DNA from: Palsa-1233 sp031367105
GTDB taxonomy: Bacteria > Gemmatimonadota > Gemmatimonadetes > Gemmatimonadales > GWC2-71-9
Direction: 5' to 3'
Assembly: GCA_031367105.1 (NCBI GenBank)
Contig: JANLPG010000095.1
Span: forward strand, 1 to 64,000
Length of the DNA stretch: 64,000 nt
Shown here: positions 8,432-17,218 of the stretch, in pieces
How the letters are laid out: every line of letters begins with the position of its first letter
How positions within the stretch are numbered: the first letter of the stretch is position 1
Position numbers and translations under genes: made by a program
The notes under the pieces: generated by a model
Told to the model about the DNA's origin: nothing
Database searches by the model: none
The model's input: the letters and a program-made list of their open reading frames with translations, nothing else

Positions 8432-8476
8432 CCGGTTCGCCTGCCTGGAATCGAGGCAGGGGGGCAGGCGGACCGG
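8432..8476 (+). promoter_or_regulatory. Strong hairpin with an alternative fold, upstream of the copper-storage gene
   Basis: CCGGTTCGCCTGCC (8432-8445) pairs with GGCAGGCGGACCGG (8463-8476): 14 pairs, one G-T wobble. Inside it, CCTGCCT (8440-8446) can instead pair perfectly with AGGCAGG (8454-8460). The two folds exclude each other. There is no T tract, and the next start codon is 33 bases on. It could be a processing or stabilising element, or a switch controlling the storage protein. Confidence 0.5.
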
Positions 8477-8508
8477 ATTCCTTACTGCCTCTGCCTCGGA
8501 GACGAAGC

Positions 8509-8850
8509 ATGTCGACCCATCAGGATCACGGCGCGATGCAGGAATGCATCGAAGCTTGCCAGCTGTGCCACGATACTTGCGAAACCACCATCACGTATTG
8601 CCTTGACAAAGGCGGCGCTCACGCCGCGGCAGATCACATCCGGACGATGAAGGATTGCGTCGAGAGCTGCGCGAAGTGCACGACAGCGATGCAGGAGATG
8701 TCGCCGCCCGTCGGTGCCGTGTGCCGTGAGTGCGCCGAGCGTTGTCACAAGTGCGCCGACTCGTGTGAAGCGTTCGGCAATGATGCAACCATGCAAGGCT
8801 GCGCCCAAGTGTGCCGGGCCTGTGCGCAGGCCTGTGAAGCAATGGCCTGA
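8509..8850 (+). CDS. Four-helix-bundle copper-storage protein (Csp-like)
   Basis: 113 residues with 17 cysteines arranged as CxxxC and CxxC steps along predicted helices (Cys13, 17, 20, 24, 31, 50, 54, 57, 72, 75, 79, 82, 86, 98, 102, 105, 109). This cysteine ladder is the signature of the Csp family (often annotated DUF326 or four-helix-bundle copper-binding protein), in which thiolates facing the bundle core hold many Cu(I) ions. No signal peptide is seen, so it resembles cytosolic Csp3 rather than the Tat-exported Csp1. The ATG at 8509 is preceded by GGAGACGAAGC; a longer in-frame extension upstream has a different composition and crosses the hairpin. It closes the copper gene run. Confidence 0.88.
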   Translation: MSTHQDHGAMQECIEACQLCHDTCETTITYCLDKGGAHAAADHIRTMKDCVESCAKCTTAMQEMSPPVGAVCRECAERCHKCADSCEAFGNDATMQGCAQVCRACAQACEAMA

Positions 8851-9143
8851 GCTGACGGCCCGAAAGCCGGTCGGGGCAGGCGGCGTTACTCTCGCTGCCA
8901 GTTCCGCTCGGTTTCCGGGGCGTGGCGCGAGGCAGTGACTGGAGTTCCACCGAGGTTGAGTCCTAACCCTGTTGAGCGCACCGGTGCCTCGAGTGCGGTC
9001 TACCAGGGGATGTTGGGTCGCTGGCGACTGGACCTTTCCGTCTCGCCACTGCGACGACTGCGCCCAACGCGCGACGTCGCCAGCCGATGCGTTCTGGCCA
9101 ACCCATTTCAAGCAAATCCTACCAGAGCCCCACTCAAGTTTCC

Positions 9144-9569
9144 CTAGCCGACCAGCTGCGCATCGAGCACAATCGGCACGGCAGCGAGCGCGCGCGACAC
9201 AATGCAGCCTTCCTTGGTCTCGGTCGCGAACTTCACGAAGGTTGCTGCATCGATGCCCGGGACGGTGCCGCGGGTGGTCAACCTGATGCCGGTAATCGAA
9301 GGCCCGCCCGCGGACTTCTCAAGGCTCACGGCGGCCGTGGTATCGATGCGGGCTGGCACGTGACCCGCCGAGGAGAGCGCGTGCGCCAGCGCCATGGAGA
9401 AGCAGGCCGCGTGAGCCGCACCCAGCAGTTCTTCCGGGTTGGTGCCGGGGCCGGTTTCAAAACGGGAAGGAAACGAATAGGCGCCCTCGAACGCGCCGCT
9501 TTCGAGCTTGATCTTGCCGGTGCCGGACTTGAGGTCCCCCGACCAGTACGCCTCTGCCTTGCGATCCAT
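9144..9569 (-). CDS. OsmC/Ohr-family peroxiredoxin-like protein
   Basis: 141 residues. The protein matches the OsmC type: an N-terminal strand pair (AEAYWSGDLKSGTGKIKLES), GPGTNPEELLGAAHAACFSMAL carrying the first conserved Cys, and a second Cys in KEGCIVSRAL. Such two-cysteine enzymes reduce organic hydroperoxides in the cytoplasm using lipoylated or other thiol partners. The ATG at 9569 is chosen because AGGAG sits at the right distance upstream; the longer frame above it is not OsmC-like. It is transcribed toward the copper locus, and its start is 139 bases from the divergent peptidase gene. Confidence 0.92.
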   Translation of the reverse strand: MDRKAEAYWSGDLKSGTGKIKLESGAFEGAYSFPSRFETGPGTNPEELLGAAHAACFSMALAHALSSAGHVPARIDTTAAVSLEKSAGGPSITGIRLTTRGTVPGIDAATFVKFATETKEGCIVSRALAAVPIVLDAQLVG

Positions 9570-9708
9570 CTCTTTGCTCCTGAAGTGTGAGTCACTACCC
9601 ATACACCAACAAACGTCCTGGGGTTTCCGCTGCCACACAACGTCGCAGCGGTGGCGCCTGCTTCGGGCCGGGTGCAAATTGCCTGCTTCCTCCACCACGG
9701 TGTCCGAG

Positions 9709-11634
9709 ATGGCTTTCCGAGCTTGCCTGCGCTCCAGCTGCGCTGCCGCAGCGCTGCTTCTTGCCGGGGTGGCCGGCCCGGCGACCGCCCAGGGAACGGC
9801 TGCCCCGTCTTCGGGGAGAACCGTCCCCGTCTTCCAGAATGGACAGGCCCAGGTCGTTCCTGGCTTTGTCGATACTACGACCTGGATCCGCCAGGAGCTC
9901 TGGGTCGAGACCGAGTTCGACAGCGATCACGACGGCAGGCGCGACCGGATGCATGTTGATGTCACTCGGCCAGGTCAGACCGCGACGGAAGGCCTCAAGG
10001 TACCGGTGATCTACGCCTCATCGCCGTACTTCTCCGGCGTCTCGGGCCCGCGAGCGAATCTCTGGGACGTGAAACAGGAAGTCGGTGCCAATCCGCCGCC
10101 TCGAACGTCGCAGGCGCCGCCGCCCTTCCGGACGATCCACCCGCGGATCTCCAACTCGGAGATCAACAGCTGGGTTCCGCGTGGATTCGCCGTGGTGCAT
10201 TCGGAGGCGCCAGGAACGGGACTCTCGCAGGGCTGCCCCACAGTGGGCGGTGACCCGGAGGAGCTTGCCCCTAAGGCGGTGATTGACTGGCTGAACGGTC
10301 GCGCCAAGGGATACACGACGCTGATCGGCAGCGAAGAAGTGACGGCAACGGGGTGGTCGAGCGGCAAGGTCGGGATGACGGGAACTTCCTACGAAGGGAC
10401 CTTGCCCCTCGCGGCGGCGGTCACCGGCGTCAAGGGGCTGGAAGCCATCATCCCGATCGCCCCCAACACCTCGTACTACCATTACTACCGCTCAAATGGC
10501 CTCGTCCGCCACCCCGGCGGCTGGTTGGGTGAAGACATTGATTTTCTCTACGATTTCATTCACAGCGGCGACCCGGCATCGCGCGATCAGTGCAACCGTC
10601 TCATTCGCGAAGGGCTGTTCGCGGCGGGCCGCGATCGCCCCCACGGCGACTACAACGATTTCTGGGCCGATCGGGATCTCTTGCGAAAGGTCAAGCAGGT
10701 CAAGGCAGCTGTTCTGTTGGCGCACGGTCTCAACGACTGGAACGTGGTGCCTGAGCACAGTATCCGGATCTTCGAGGCGCTCAGACGGCAGGGGACTCCT
10801 GCCCAGCTTTACCTGCACCAAGGCGGTCACGGCGGCCCGCCGCCGCTGGAGTTGATGAACCGGTGGTGGAGCCACTACCTCTACGGCATCGATAACGGTG
10901 TCGACAAAGATCCGCACTTGCTGGTCGTGCGCGAGGGGCTTGGCCGAGGTGCACCTGCCACGGCATATCCGGACTATCCCAATCCTGCCGCGGCTGCGGT
11001 GGCGCTCCATCTCCGCGCTGGCGGGAATGCGCTGGGTGGGTTGAGCCTCGAGGGTGCCCGGCACCAGGCGCCGGAAAAGCTGTCGGACGACGTCAACTTC
11101 TCCGGCGCCGTCTTGGCGGCTGCAGCGACCTCGGAGCATCGCTTGCTCTATGCCACTGCTGTGCTCAGCGAAGCCATCCAGCTTTCTGGGACGGCACGGA
11201 TCACCGTGCGAGTTGCTTCGAGCAAGTCAGCGGCGAACCTCTCGGTCTGGCTGGTGACCCTTCCATTCGACAAGACGCCGATCGGATCGGAAGGGCTGGT
11301 CGGTGTGATCACCCGGGGCTGGGCCGACCCGCAGAACGCCAAATCGCTCAAGCACGGCGGCAACTACGATTCGAAGCGCGCAGGTGAGCCGCTGGAGATC
11401 GGGAAGTTCTACCGCCTCACCTTCGATCTCCAGCCCGATGATCAGGTCATTCCTGCAGGAAGGCGGATTGGTCTGATGATCTTTTCGAGTGATCGCGACT
11501 TCACGCTCTGGCCCAGGCCGGGAACCGAGCTGGCGATCGACCTCAGCGGCACTTCACTGGCATTGCCGGTGGTTGGCGGTGAGAAGGCACTTCGCCGCGC
11601 TTTTGGGGCCGCGACGGTCGCGCCGCCGCGGTAG
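9709..11634 (+). CDS. Secreted S15-family Xaa-Pro dipeptidyl-peptidase/CocE-like hydrolase
   Basis: 641 residues from the ATG at 9709, which begins a signal peptide (about 1-28, ending PATAQ). The catalytic alpha/beta-hydrolase domain carries the nucleophile Ser227 in the G-T-S-Y-E-G elbow, with Asp in the NDWNVVPEH segment and His in LYLHQGGHGG as likely triad partners. The last third (from about 430) has the jelly-roll PepX C-terminal domain. Family members cleave Xaa-Pro dipeptides or esters such as cocaine and cephalosporins; the substrate here cannot be read from sequence. It stands alone, convergent with the rhamnosidase gene, their ends 28 bases apart. Confidence 0.9.
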   Translation: MAFRACLRSSCAAAALLLAGVAGPATAQGTAAPSSGRTVPVFQNGQAQVVPGFVDTTTWIRQELWVETEFDSDHDGRRDRMHVDVTRPGQTATEGLKVPVIYASSPYFSGVSGPRANLWDVKQEVGANPPPRTSQAPPPFRTIHPRISNSEINSWVPRGFAVVHSEAPGTGLSQGCPTVGGDPEELAPKAVIDWLNGRAKGYTTLIGSEEVTATGWSSGKVGMTGTSYEGTLPLAAAVTGVKGLEAIIPIAPNTSYYHYYRSNGLVRHPGGWLGEDIDFLYDFIHSGDPASRDQCNRLIREGLFAAGRDRPHGDYNDFWADRDLLRKVKQVKAAVLLAHGLNDWNVVPEHSIRIFEALRRQGTPAQLYLHQGGHGGPPPLELMNRWWSHYLYGIDNGVDKDPHLLVVREGLGRGAPATAYPDYPNPAAAAVALHLRAGGNALGGLSLEGARHQAPEKLSDDVNFSGAVLAAAATSEHRLLYATAVLSEAIQLSGTARITVRVASSKSAANLSVWLVTLPFDKTPIGSEGLVGVITRGWADPQNAKSLKHGGNYDSKRAGEPLEIGKFYRLTFDLQPDDQVIPAGRRIGLMIFSSDRDFTLWPRPGTELAIDLSGTSLALPVVGGEKALRRAFGAATVAPPR

Positions 11635-11662
11635 GGTGAGAGGCTGCGCGACGCCGGGACCC

Positions 11663-14431
11663 TCAGGGCGTCGTCGGGGCGGTGAAGGTGTACTGCCCCG
11701 ACCCCATCTCGAGCACGACATCACGTCCGCGCTGCACCACCGACCGGATCCCCGTTGAATTCCGTACCCCGGCGCCGTGTTCGAGTACGCGGTCGGCACT
11801 CGTGTCCCAGAGCGTGACAGCTGCCGAAGTGTTGGGCGGCACCGTGACGTCGAGCGTGAAGCTGGTGCCGGTCCGACGCCACGCGCTCACCAGCCGACCG
11901 TAGCCGGTCTCGAGCGTGGCACTGGCGCTGGTGAGTCCGCCACCGGGGCGCGGAGAAATCAACGCGTGCTGGTAGCCGGGTGCCGCCGGGTCGATGTCGA
12001 GGCCACCGATGACCCGGTACATCCAGTCCCCGATCGCCCCAAAGGCGTAGTGGTTGAAGGAGTTCATCGAGATCTCCTCGAATGAGCCGTCGGGGCGAAT
12101 GCCGTCCCAACGCTCCCACATCGTAGTGGCGCCGCGCGTGATGGGGTAGATCCACGACGGATAGTTTCGCTGTGTGAGGAGCCCATACGCCGCGTCAAGA
12201 TGCCCGTTTTGCGACAGGGCGTGCGTCAGCTCGGGGGTGCCGAGGAAGCCGGTGGAGAGATGTCCATCGTGCCGGCGAATGTCGTCGACGAGGCGTTGCG
12301 CCGCTCCGGCCATCTCGTGCTCCTCGAGGAGACCGAAATTCAGCGCCAGGGCGTAGGCAGTCTGGGTATTCTCGCTGACCCTGCCGTTCGGCGAAACGAA
12401 CTCCTTGCGGAACGCCTTCCGGATGTCGGCGAACAGTGCGTGGTATCGGGCTGCGTCCTCGCTCCGGCCCAGCACCTCCGCAGCGCGCGCTACGAGGTCC
12501 GCCGAGTGCGCCAGATAGGCCGTGGCGATGAAATCTTTCCCGGTCGTAGCTCCCGGATAGGACGCGTCGTCGCTATGCCAGGCGAGCCAGTCACCGAAGT
12601 GGTCGTCACGGTTCCAGATCAGTCCGGCTCCCGCTCGTCGATGTGCGTAATCCACCCACCTCCGCATACTCTCGAACTGACGTTCCAGCGTGCCGCGATC
12701 GCCGTACATCAGGTACATCGTCCACGGCACCACGGTCGACGCATCGGCCCACCCCGCGGCTGCGGCGAAGCGGGTCGAATCGCCGCCGAGGGGATTGGGG
12801 ATCACCCACGGCACGGAACCCCCCGCGTGCTGGTCGGCCGCGAGGTCGGCCAGCCATTTCGCAAAGAATCCCGCGACATTCATGTTGAATGACGCAGTGC
12901 GGGCGAAGACCTGGGCGTCGCCCGTCCAGCCGAGTCGTTCGTCGCGTTGCGGGCAGTCGGTCGGGACATCGAGAAAGTTGCCGCGCTGTCCCCAGACGAT
13001 ATTGCGCTGGAGCCTGTTCAGGAGCGTATCGGATGTCTCGAATGCGCCGGTTTCCGGAAGGTCGGTGTGCACCACAACACCGGTGACCGTCGCGAGCGTC
13101 GCCGGTGTGCTCAGCCCTTCAACCGCGACGTACCGGAAGCCGTGGTAGGTGAAGTGGGGCTCGTAGACCTCCTCGCCGCCGCCTTTCAGGGTATAGCGAT
13201 CGGTCTGGTAGGCGGCCCGGAGGTTCTCGGTGTACAGGTTGCCGGCCCGGTCGAGCACTTCGGCGTGGCGCAGCGTCACGGTGCTCCCAGCGGGACCCTG
13301 CACCCGGAGTCGAACCCAGCCGGTGATATTCTGCCCGAGGTCGAACAGCTGTTGCCCGTTCGGCGCGGTAAGGATCGCGACCGGCTGGATCGTCTCGGTG
13401 CGACGGACCGGCTCTGTGACCGGAGCTACCAACGCGGCGCGGCTTGGCCCTGCCAGGGAGACTGGTCGCCAGCCTCGGTCGTCGTAGCCAGGCGCGTCCC
13501 AGCCGGCACGCTCGAGCCGCGCGTCGTAACTCTCGCCGCGATAGATGTCGGCGAAGGTGATCGGCCCGGTCGCGCTCCGCCAGCTGCCATCGGAGTTGAT
13601 TCGCACCGTGCGGCCGTCCGCGTAGTGGATTTCCAGCTGCAGCAACAGGGCGACGTCCGGGCCGTAATCATTCTTTCGGCCGGAAAAGCCGAGGTAGCCT
13701 CGATACCAGCCGTCACCGAGGATGGCACCGAGCGCGTTTTCCCCGGGAACGATCAATGCCGTGGCGTCGTAAGTCTGGTACTGCAGTCGCTTGTGGTATG
13801 AGGTCCAGCCGGGCGTGAAATAGTCCTGGCCGACGCGCTGCCCGTTGAGGTGCAGTTCGTACAGTCCGCGTGCCGTGACGTAGATGCGCGCCGACACGAC
13901 CTTGCCCTGACTCACGAAGGAGCGACGGAACATCGGCGCGGGTGCTCCCGACGAGTCGTGTGACGACGCGGGCGCGCCGATCCACTGCGCGGTCCAGTCA
14001 CCAGTCGACAGCAGGCCCGTTTCCCAGTAGGCGGGTGCGCTCCACCTGGATGCGCGCCCGGTGGCATCCCAGACGCGCACCCGCCAGTGGTATCGCGTTC
14101 GCGATTGCAGATCGGGACCGCCATAGGGCTGGTACAGCGAAGCGGCGGACGGGACCCGACCCGAATCCCAGATCCGGTTTCCCCTTCCATCGGCGCGCGC
14201 GATCGGATCGCGCGCAACCTGGATCTGGTAGGCCGACTGCATCGTGTTGCGCCGGGCGCTGACCAGTTTCCAGCCAAACCGTGGGTGGAGCGCATCGGTG
14301 CCGAGGGGGTTACTGCGGTATTCGTGGGTCAGACCGACCAGCGTCACACCCGAAGGGCCCCGCGCACCGGCGGCGGTTGGCAAGGCCAGCAGCGCCAGAA
14401 GCCACATCAGCTGTTGCACTGTACGCCTCAC
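11663..14431 (-). CDS. Secreted alpha-L-rhamnosidase, GH78 family
   Basis: 922 residues from a GTG that overlaps the stop of the upstream glycosyltransferase gene (GTGA); an ATG eight codons further in is an alternative. A signal peptide (LMWLLALLALPTAAGA) precedes an Ig-like/rhamnosidase N domain, a carbohydrate-binding jelly roll, and a GH78 (alpha/alpha)6 barrel containing the acidic FLDVPTDCPQRDERLGWTGD block typical of the family, then a C-terminal beta domain. The enzyme would release terminal rhamnose from plant or microbial glycans in the periplasm or outside. Coupling to a glycosyltransferase is unusual for a degradative enzyme and may mean it trims the cell's own polysaccharide. Confidence 0.92.
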   Translation of the reverse strand: MRRTVQQLMWLLALLALPTAAGARGPSGVTLVGLTHEYRSNPLGTDALHPRFGWKLVSARRNTMQSAYQIQVARDPIARADGRGNRIWDSGRVPSAASLYQPYGGPDLQSRTRYHWRVRVWDATGRASRWSAPAYWETGLLSTGDWTAQWIGAPASSHDSSGAPAPMFRRSFVSQGKVVSARIYVTARGLYELHLNGQRVGQDYFTPGWTSYHKRLQYQTYDATALIVPGENALGAILGDGWYRGYLGFSGRKNDYGPDVALLLQLEIHYADGRTVRINSDGSWRSATGPITFADIYRGESYDARLERAGWDAPGYDDRGWRPVSLAGPSRAALVAPVTEPVRRTETIQPVAILTAPNGQQLFDLGQNITGWVRLRVQGPAGSTVTLRHAEVLDRAGNLYTENLRAAYQTDRYTLKGGGEEVYEPHFTYHGFRYVAVEGLSTPATLATVTGVVVHTDLPETGAFETSDTLLNRLQRNIVWGQRGNFLDVPTDCPQRDERLGWTGDAQVFARTASFNMNVAGFFAKWLADLAADQHAGGSVPWVIPNPLGGDSTRFAAAAGWADASTVVPWTMYLMYGDRGTLERQFESMRRWVDYAHRRAGAGLIWNRDDHFGDWLAWHSDDASYPGATTGKDFIATAYLAHSADLVARAAEVLGRSEDAARYHALFADIRKAFRKEFVSPNGRVSENTQTAYALALNFGLLEEHEMAGAAQRLVDDIRRHDGHLSTGFLGTPELTHALSQNGHLDAAYGLLTQRNYPSWIYPITRGATTMWERWDGIRPDGSFEEISMNSFNHYAFGAIGDWMYRVIGGLDIDPAAPGYQHALISPRPGGGLTSASATLETGYGRLVSAWRRTGTSFTLDVTVPPNTSAAVTLWDTSADRVLEHGAGVRNSTGIRSVVQRGRDVVLEMGSGQYTFTAPTTP

Positions 14432-15495
14432 CTTCGTTCGAGTGCTCTCCGCCACAACAGTACCATCCGTTCGGCAATCGCGGCATCGCCGTAAAACTCG
14501 AGCACCCGCTGGCGCGCCGCTGCCCCGATGCTTCGCGCGCGGGTCGGCTCGGCCACAAGCGCCTGCAGCGCTCGTGCCAGCGCCGGTCGATCTTCCTCGG
14601 CGACAATCAGTCCTGCCTCGGCCACCACATCCGGGAGTGCGCCGCATCGGCTGACGATCGGTGCGACACCGTGTGCCATCGCTTCGAGTAGCACCCCACC
14701 CGTTGGCTCCACCCAGGTGGGCGACGAGCGCGAAGGGACGACGATCGCGTCGATGCTGCCCCAGAATGCATCGAGCGCTTCCCGAGGCAATGCGCCCAGC
14801 CACTCCAGTCGCGATGACAACCCCAGCCCCTGCGCCTGTGCCTCAAGGGCCTCCTGCGCCGATCCCGTGCCAACGATTCGCAACCGCCAATCGCCGTACG
14901 TCTCGCTCAAGGCGTCCAGGAGCTGATCGAGTCCACGCTCCTTCACCACACGCCCCACGACGCCGAAGGTGATCGGTCCATCCGGCCGTCGGACCAAGTG
15001 GGTGGCAGGGATCGAGATGCCACCAAGCGGAATCACCGCCGTCGGTCTGTCGCTGGCACCCTCGGCGAGGTGATCGAGGGCGGTGCGAACGATCCCGCCA
15101 AGCGCCGCGGCGCCGTCCCGGATCCGGCCGGACTGCCACCTCGCCGTGAGCCCCTTCGGACCGCCGACGCTCGAAGTGCCCACCAGCACATAGGGAATCT
15201 TCAGATCGCGCGCAGCGGCCGCTCCGGCCTCGGCGGTCGGTGTCCACGGATCGGCGACGATGTGGATCAGCGCCGGGCCGCTATCACGCACCACAACACG
15301 GAGCGCCTTGCGAGACCAGCGAAGATCCATCGGGTCGGCTGGCTCACCACGAGCCGTAACCCGCACCAGCTGGATCAGCCCGTCGGTCTCGGTTTCGCCG
15401 GTCGCGCGGGGCACGACTGGCTCGACGCCGAGGGACGTCAGGGAGCGGAGGATGCCGCGGGGGGGAGACTCGGGAGAGAGCAGGAGGACGCGCAC
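14428..15495 (-). CDS. Glycosyltransferase, GT4-like (GT-B fold)
   Basis: 355 residues. The N-terminal half starts MRVLLLSPESPPRGI. The C-terminal half has a group 1 glycosyltransferase core: ITFGVVGRVVKERGLDQLL, the LRIVGTGSAQEAL strand, and the donor-binding E-x7-E region near PTGGVLLEAMAHGVAPIVS. It would transfer a sugar from a nucleotide donor to a surface glycan at the cytoplasmic face of the membrane. It is coupled to the rhamnosidase downstream and is divergent from another GT4 gene 38 bases away, so the three probably share a surface-polysaccharide role. Donor and acceptor are unknown. Confidence 0.85.
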   Translation of the reverse strand: MRVLLLSPESPPRGILRSLTSLGVEPVVPRATGETETDGLIQLVRVTARGEPADPMDLRWSRKALRVVVRDSGPALIHIVADPWTPTAEAGAAAARDLKIPYVLVGTSSVGGPKGLTARWQSGRIRDGAAALGGIVRTALDHLAEGASDRPTAVIPLGGISIPATHLVRRPDGPITFGVVGRVVKERGLDQLLDALSETYGDWRLRIVGTGSAQEALEAQAQGLGLSSRLEWLGALPREALDAFWGSIDAIVVPSRSSPTWVEPTGGVLLEAMAHGVAPIVSRCGALPDVVAEAGLIVAEEDRPALARALQALVAEPTRARSIGAAARQRVLEFYGDAAIAERMVLLWRRALERR

Positions 15496-15533
15496 CGGCC
15501 AAAGATGGCGATGTCGTCGCTAAGTTCCAGTCC

Positions 15534-16625
15534 ATGCGGATTCTTCACCTCGCGAAATACTACTGGCCTCGCTCCGGGGGAATGGAGCGCGTGGTCCAGG
15601 GACTCGCCGAGGGAGTCGCCGAACTGGGGCACGAAGCGGAGGTCGTGGCGATCACCTCCTTCGGCGATCCGCCGCCGGGTCAGAAACGTCGCGCGTCGGT
15701 CACGCGTGCCTGGTCGTTCGCCCCGGTGGGGACCCAGGAACTCGCACCAGCCTATATCGCGGCGGCGTGGCGTCGGGCCGACGTGATCCACCTCCATCAC
15801 CCCAACTCGCTGGCGGACGTCGCCTACGCGCTCCGCTTCTCGCTGGCGCCGCTGGTGGTGACCCAGCACGCCGACTACCCCTCGTTCAAGTACAAGCTGC
15901 CCGCCAAGTACGTCCTGCACCGGGCCGAGGCGATCCTGGTGCCCAGCAGAGCCCATATCGCCCTCTGCAGCGAGCTGAAGGGGCTGGAGGACAAGGTCGA
16001 GGTGATCCCGTTTGGTATCGACGAGGAGCGCTGGGAGCTGGTGCCACCGCCGCTCCCTGGCAACCCGCCTCGGGCGCTCTTCATCGGGCGGCTGGTACCG
16101 TTCAAGGGGGTCGACTTCCTGCTGAGAGCGCTGGAGCAGGTTCCCGAGCTTCGACTCGATATCGTGGGTTCAGGTCCCGAGCTTTATCGACTCCAGACGC
16201 TCGCCCGGGCCCTGGCAGTGGCCGACCGGGTCAAGTGGTGGGGGGAATATCCCGACGAGGACCTCCCGCGCCGGATGGCCGATGCCGACTTCCTGGTCCT
16301 GCCTTCGGTCACAGTAGAGGAGATGTTCGGGATGGTGCTCCTTGAGGCGATGGCGGCTGGACGGCCGATCATCACGACCGAGGTTCCTTCCGGAGTGCGC
16401 GAGGTGAACGTCCCTGGGGTGACTGGTCTGGAGGTCCCCATCCGGGATGTCGGGGCGTTGGCGGAGGCGATGAGGACCCTTGCCCACGATCCGGCGATGC
16501 GCGACCGGATGGGTGCGGCAGGGCGGGCAAGGGTGCGGGAACGGTTCACCAAGGCGGCGATGACCACAGCGCACCTCGAGGTGTATCGCAGGGTGCGCAG
16601 CCCCAACCCGCGCCGGCGGAAATAG
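15534..16625 (+). CDS. Glycosyltransferase, GT4 family
   Basis: 363 residues. It has the typical GT4 start MRILHLAKYYWPRSGGMERV with the Gly-rich nucleotide-sugar loop, QHADYPSFKYK in the acceptor half, the linker RALFIGRLVPFKGVDFLL, and the donor site SVTVEEMFGMVLLEAMAAG with the E-x7-E pattern. It is a retaining GT-B enzyme acting on lipid-linked or surface glycans. Only 38 bases separate it from the divergent GT gene, so both promoters overlap. No other polysaccharide genes follow; two tRNA genes come next. Confidence 0.9.
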   Translation: MRILHLAKYYWPRSGGMERVVQGLAEGVAELGHEAEVVAITSFGDPPPGQKRRASVTRAWSFAPVGTQELAPAYIAAAWRRADVIHLHHPNSLADVAYALRFSLAPLVVTQHADYPSFKYKLPAKYVLHRAEAILVPSRAHIALCSELKGLEDKVEVIPFGIDEERWELVPPPLPGNPPRALFIGRLVPFKGVDFLLRALEQVPELRLDIVGSGPELYRLQTLARALAVADRVKWWGEYPDEDLPRRMADADFLVLPSVTVEEMFGMVLLEAMAAGRPIITTEVPSGVREVNVPGVTGLEVPIRDVGALAEAMRTLAHDPAMRDRMGAAGRARVRERFTKAAMTTAHLEVYRRVRSPNPRRRK

Positions 16626-16731
16626 CCCGAAAATCGGTCGTTTTGATGGGGGTGGGGGTATACTGCAAACGGAATGTGGAAAACAAGTTACTTGAACGCT
16701 GCGTTGTAAGTTATTGTGGTTGCATTGATTC

Positions 16732-16805
16732 GGCCCCGTAGCTCAGGTGGTTAGAGCAGCGGACTCATAATCTGAAGGTCGAGGGTTCGAACCCCTCCGG
16801 GGCCA
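16732..16805 (+). tRNA. tRNA-Ile2 (anticodon CAT, probably lysidine-modified)
   Basis: A complete 74-base cloverleaf: perfect 7-pair acceptor (GGCCCCG/CGGGGCC), D arm GCTC/GAGC, anticodon loop CTCATAA, T arm GAGGG/CCCTC with TTCGAAC, discriminator A. CCA is not encoded. Anticodon CAT could be Met or Ile2; the C4-G69 and C5-G68 pairs and A73 match known TilS identity elements of tRNA-Ile2, so I favour Ile2. The first anticodon-stem pair (G27-A43) is mismatched. Confidence 0.85.
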
Positions 16806-17008
16806 TAGTGTTGAGGTAATTCCGAGGTCCACGGCGCGTGGAGGCGCGGCCGGCTCCCCCGCACCCCTCGGGTGGGGCCTGGCTGGAGTCGCCGTGAAGG
16901 CCCTAGCGCCGGGACCAGCCACTCGGTATCTTCTTCGGCGTCTATTCGGTAACGACGACGTGTCGGGTACTGGATCGACCACCGCTTCAGCTCGCTCCAA
17001 CGCTCGGG

Positions 17009-17037
17009 TTGTCCCGACACCTCAAGCGTGGTAATAT
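17009..17037 (+). promoter_or_regulatory. Sigma-70-like promoter for tRNA-Val
   Basis: TTGTCC (17009-17014) and TAATAT (17032-17037) are separated by 17 bases and lie 17 bases upstream of the tRNA 5' end. Each box matches four of six consensus bases. The rest of the 16806-17054 spacer shows no gene. Confidence 0.6.
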
Positions 17038-17054
17038 CGGAAGCTATCTGTCGC

Positions 17055-17128
17055 GGGCGATTAGCTCAGCTGGTTAGAGCGCGCGCCTCACATGCGCGAG
17101 GTCGGGGGTTCGAGCCCCTCATCGCCCA
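17055..17128 (+). tRNA. tRNA-Val (anticodon CAC)
   Basis: A complete 74-base cloverleaf: acceptor GGGCGAT/ATCGCCC, D arm GCTC/GAGC, anticodon stem CGCGC/GCGCG with loop CTCACAT, T arm GGGGG/CCCTC with one mismatch and loop TTCGAGC, discriminator A. CCA is not encoded. Confidence 0.95.
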
Positions 17129-17218
17129 TCGGTCCGACCCACCTCGCTAGGTGGTGTGAAGACCGCCGAGTCAGTCAGTGAGTGGAGCCTCCCGGGCTGG
17201 CTCGGAACGGGAAAACAG

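Noticed and set aside
8482..9111. Minus-strand reading frame of 209 codons opposite the copper-storage gene
   Set aside because: It is the mirror of the Cys-rich gene and its GC-rich flank; its residues show no domain and the opposite frame is clearly coding.
8851..9143. 293-base gap searched for a small gene or RNA
   Set aside because: Only a loose CTGGCGAC/GTCGCCAG inverted repeat is seen; no start with ribosome site, no promoter pair.
16640..16731. A/T-richer stretch with TATACT (16659-16664) before tRNA-Ile2 as a promoter
   Set aside because: No acceptable -35 box at 16-18 bases, and the distance to the tRNA is long; not strong enough to list.
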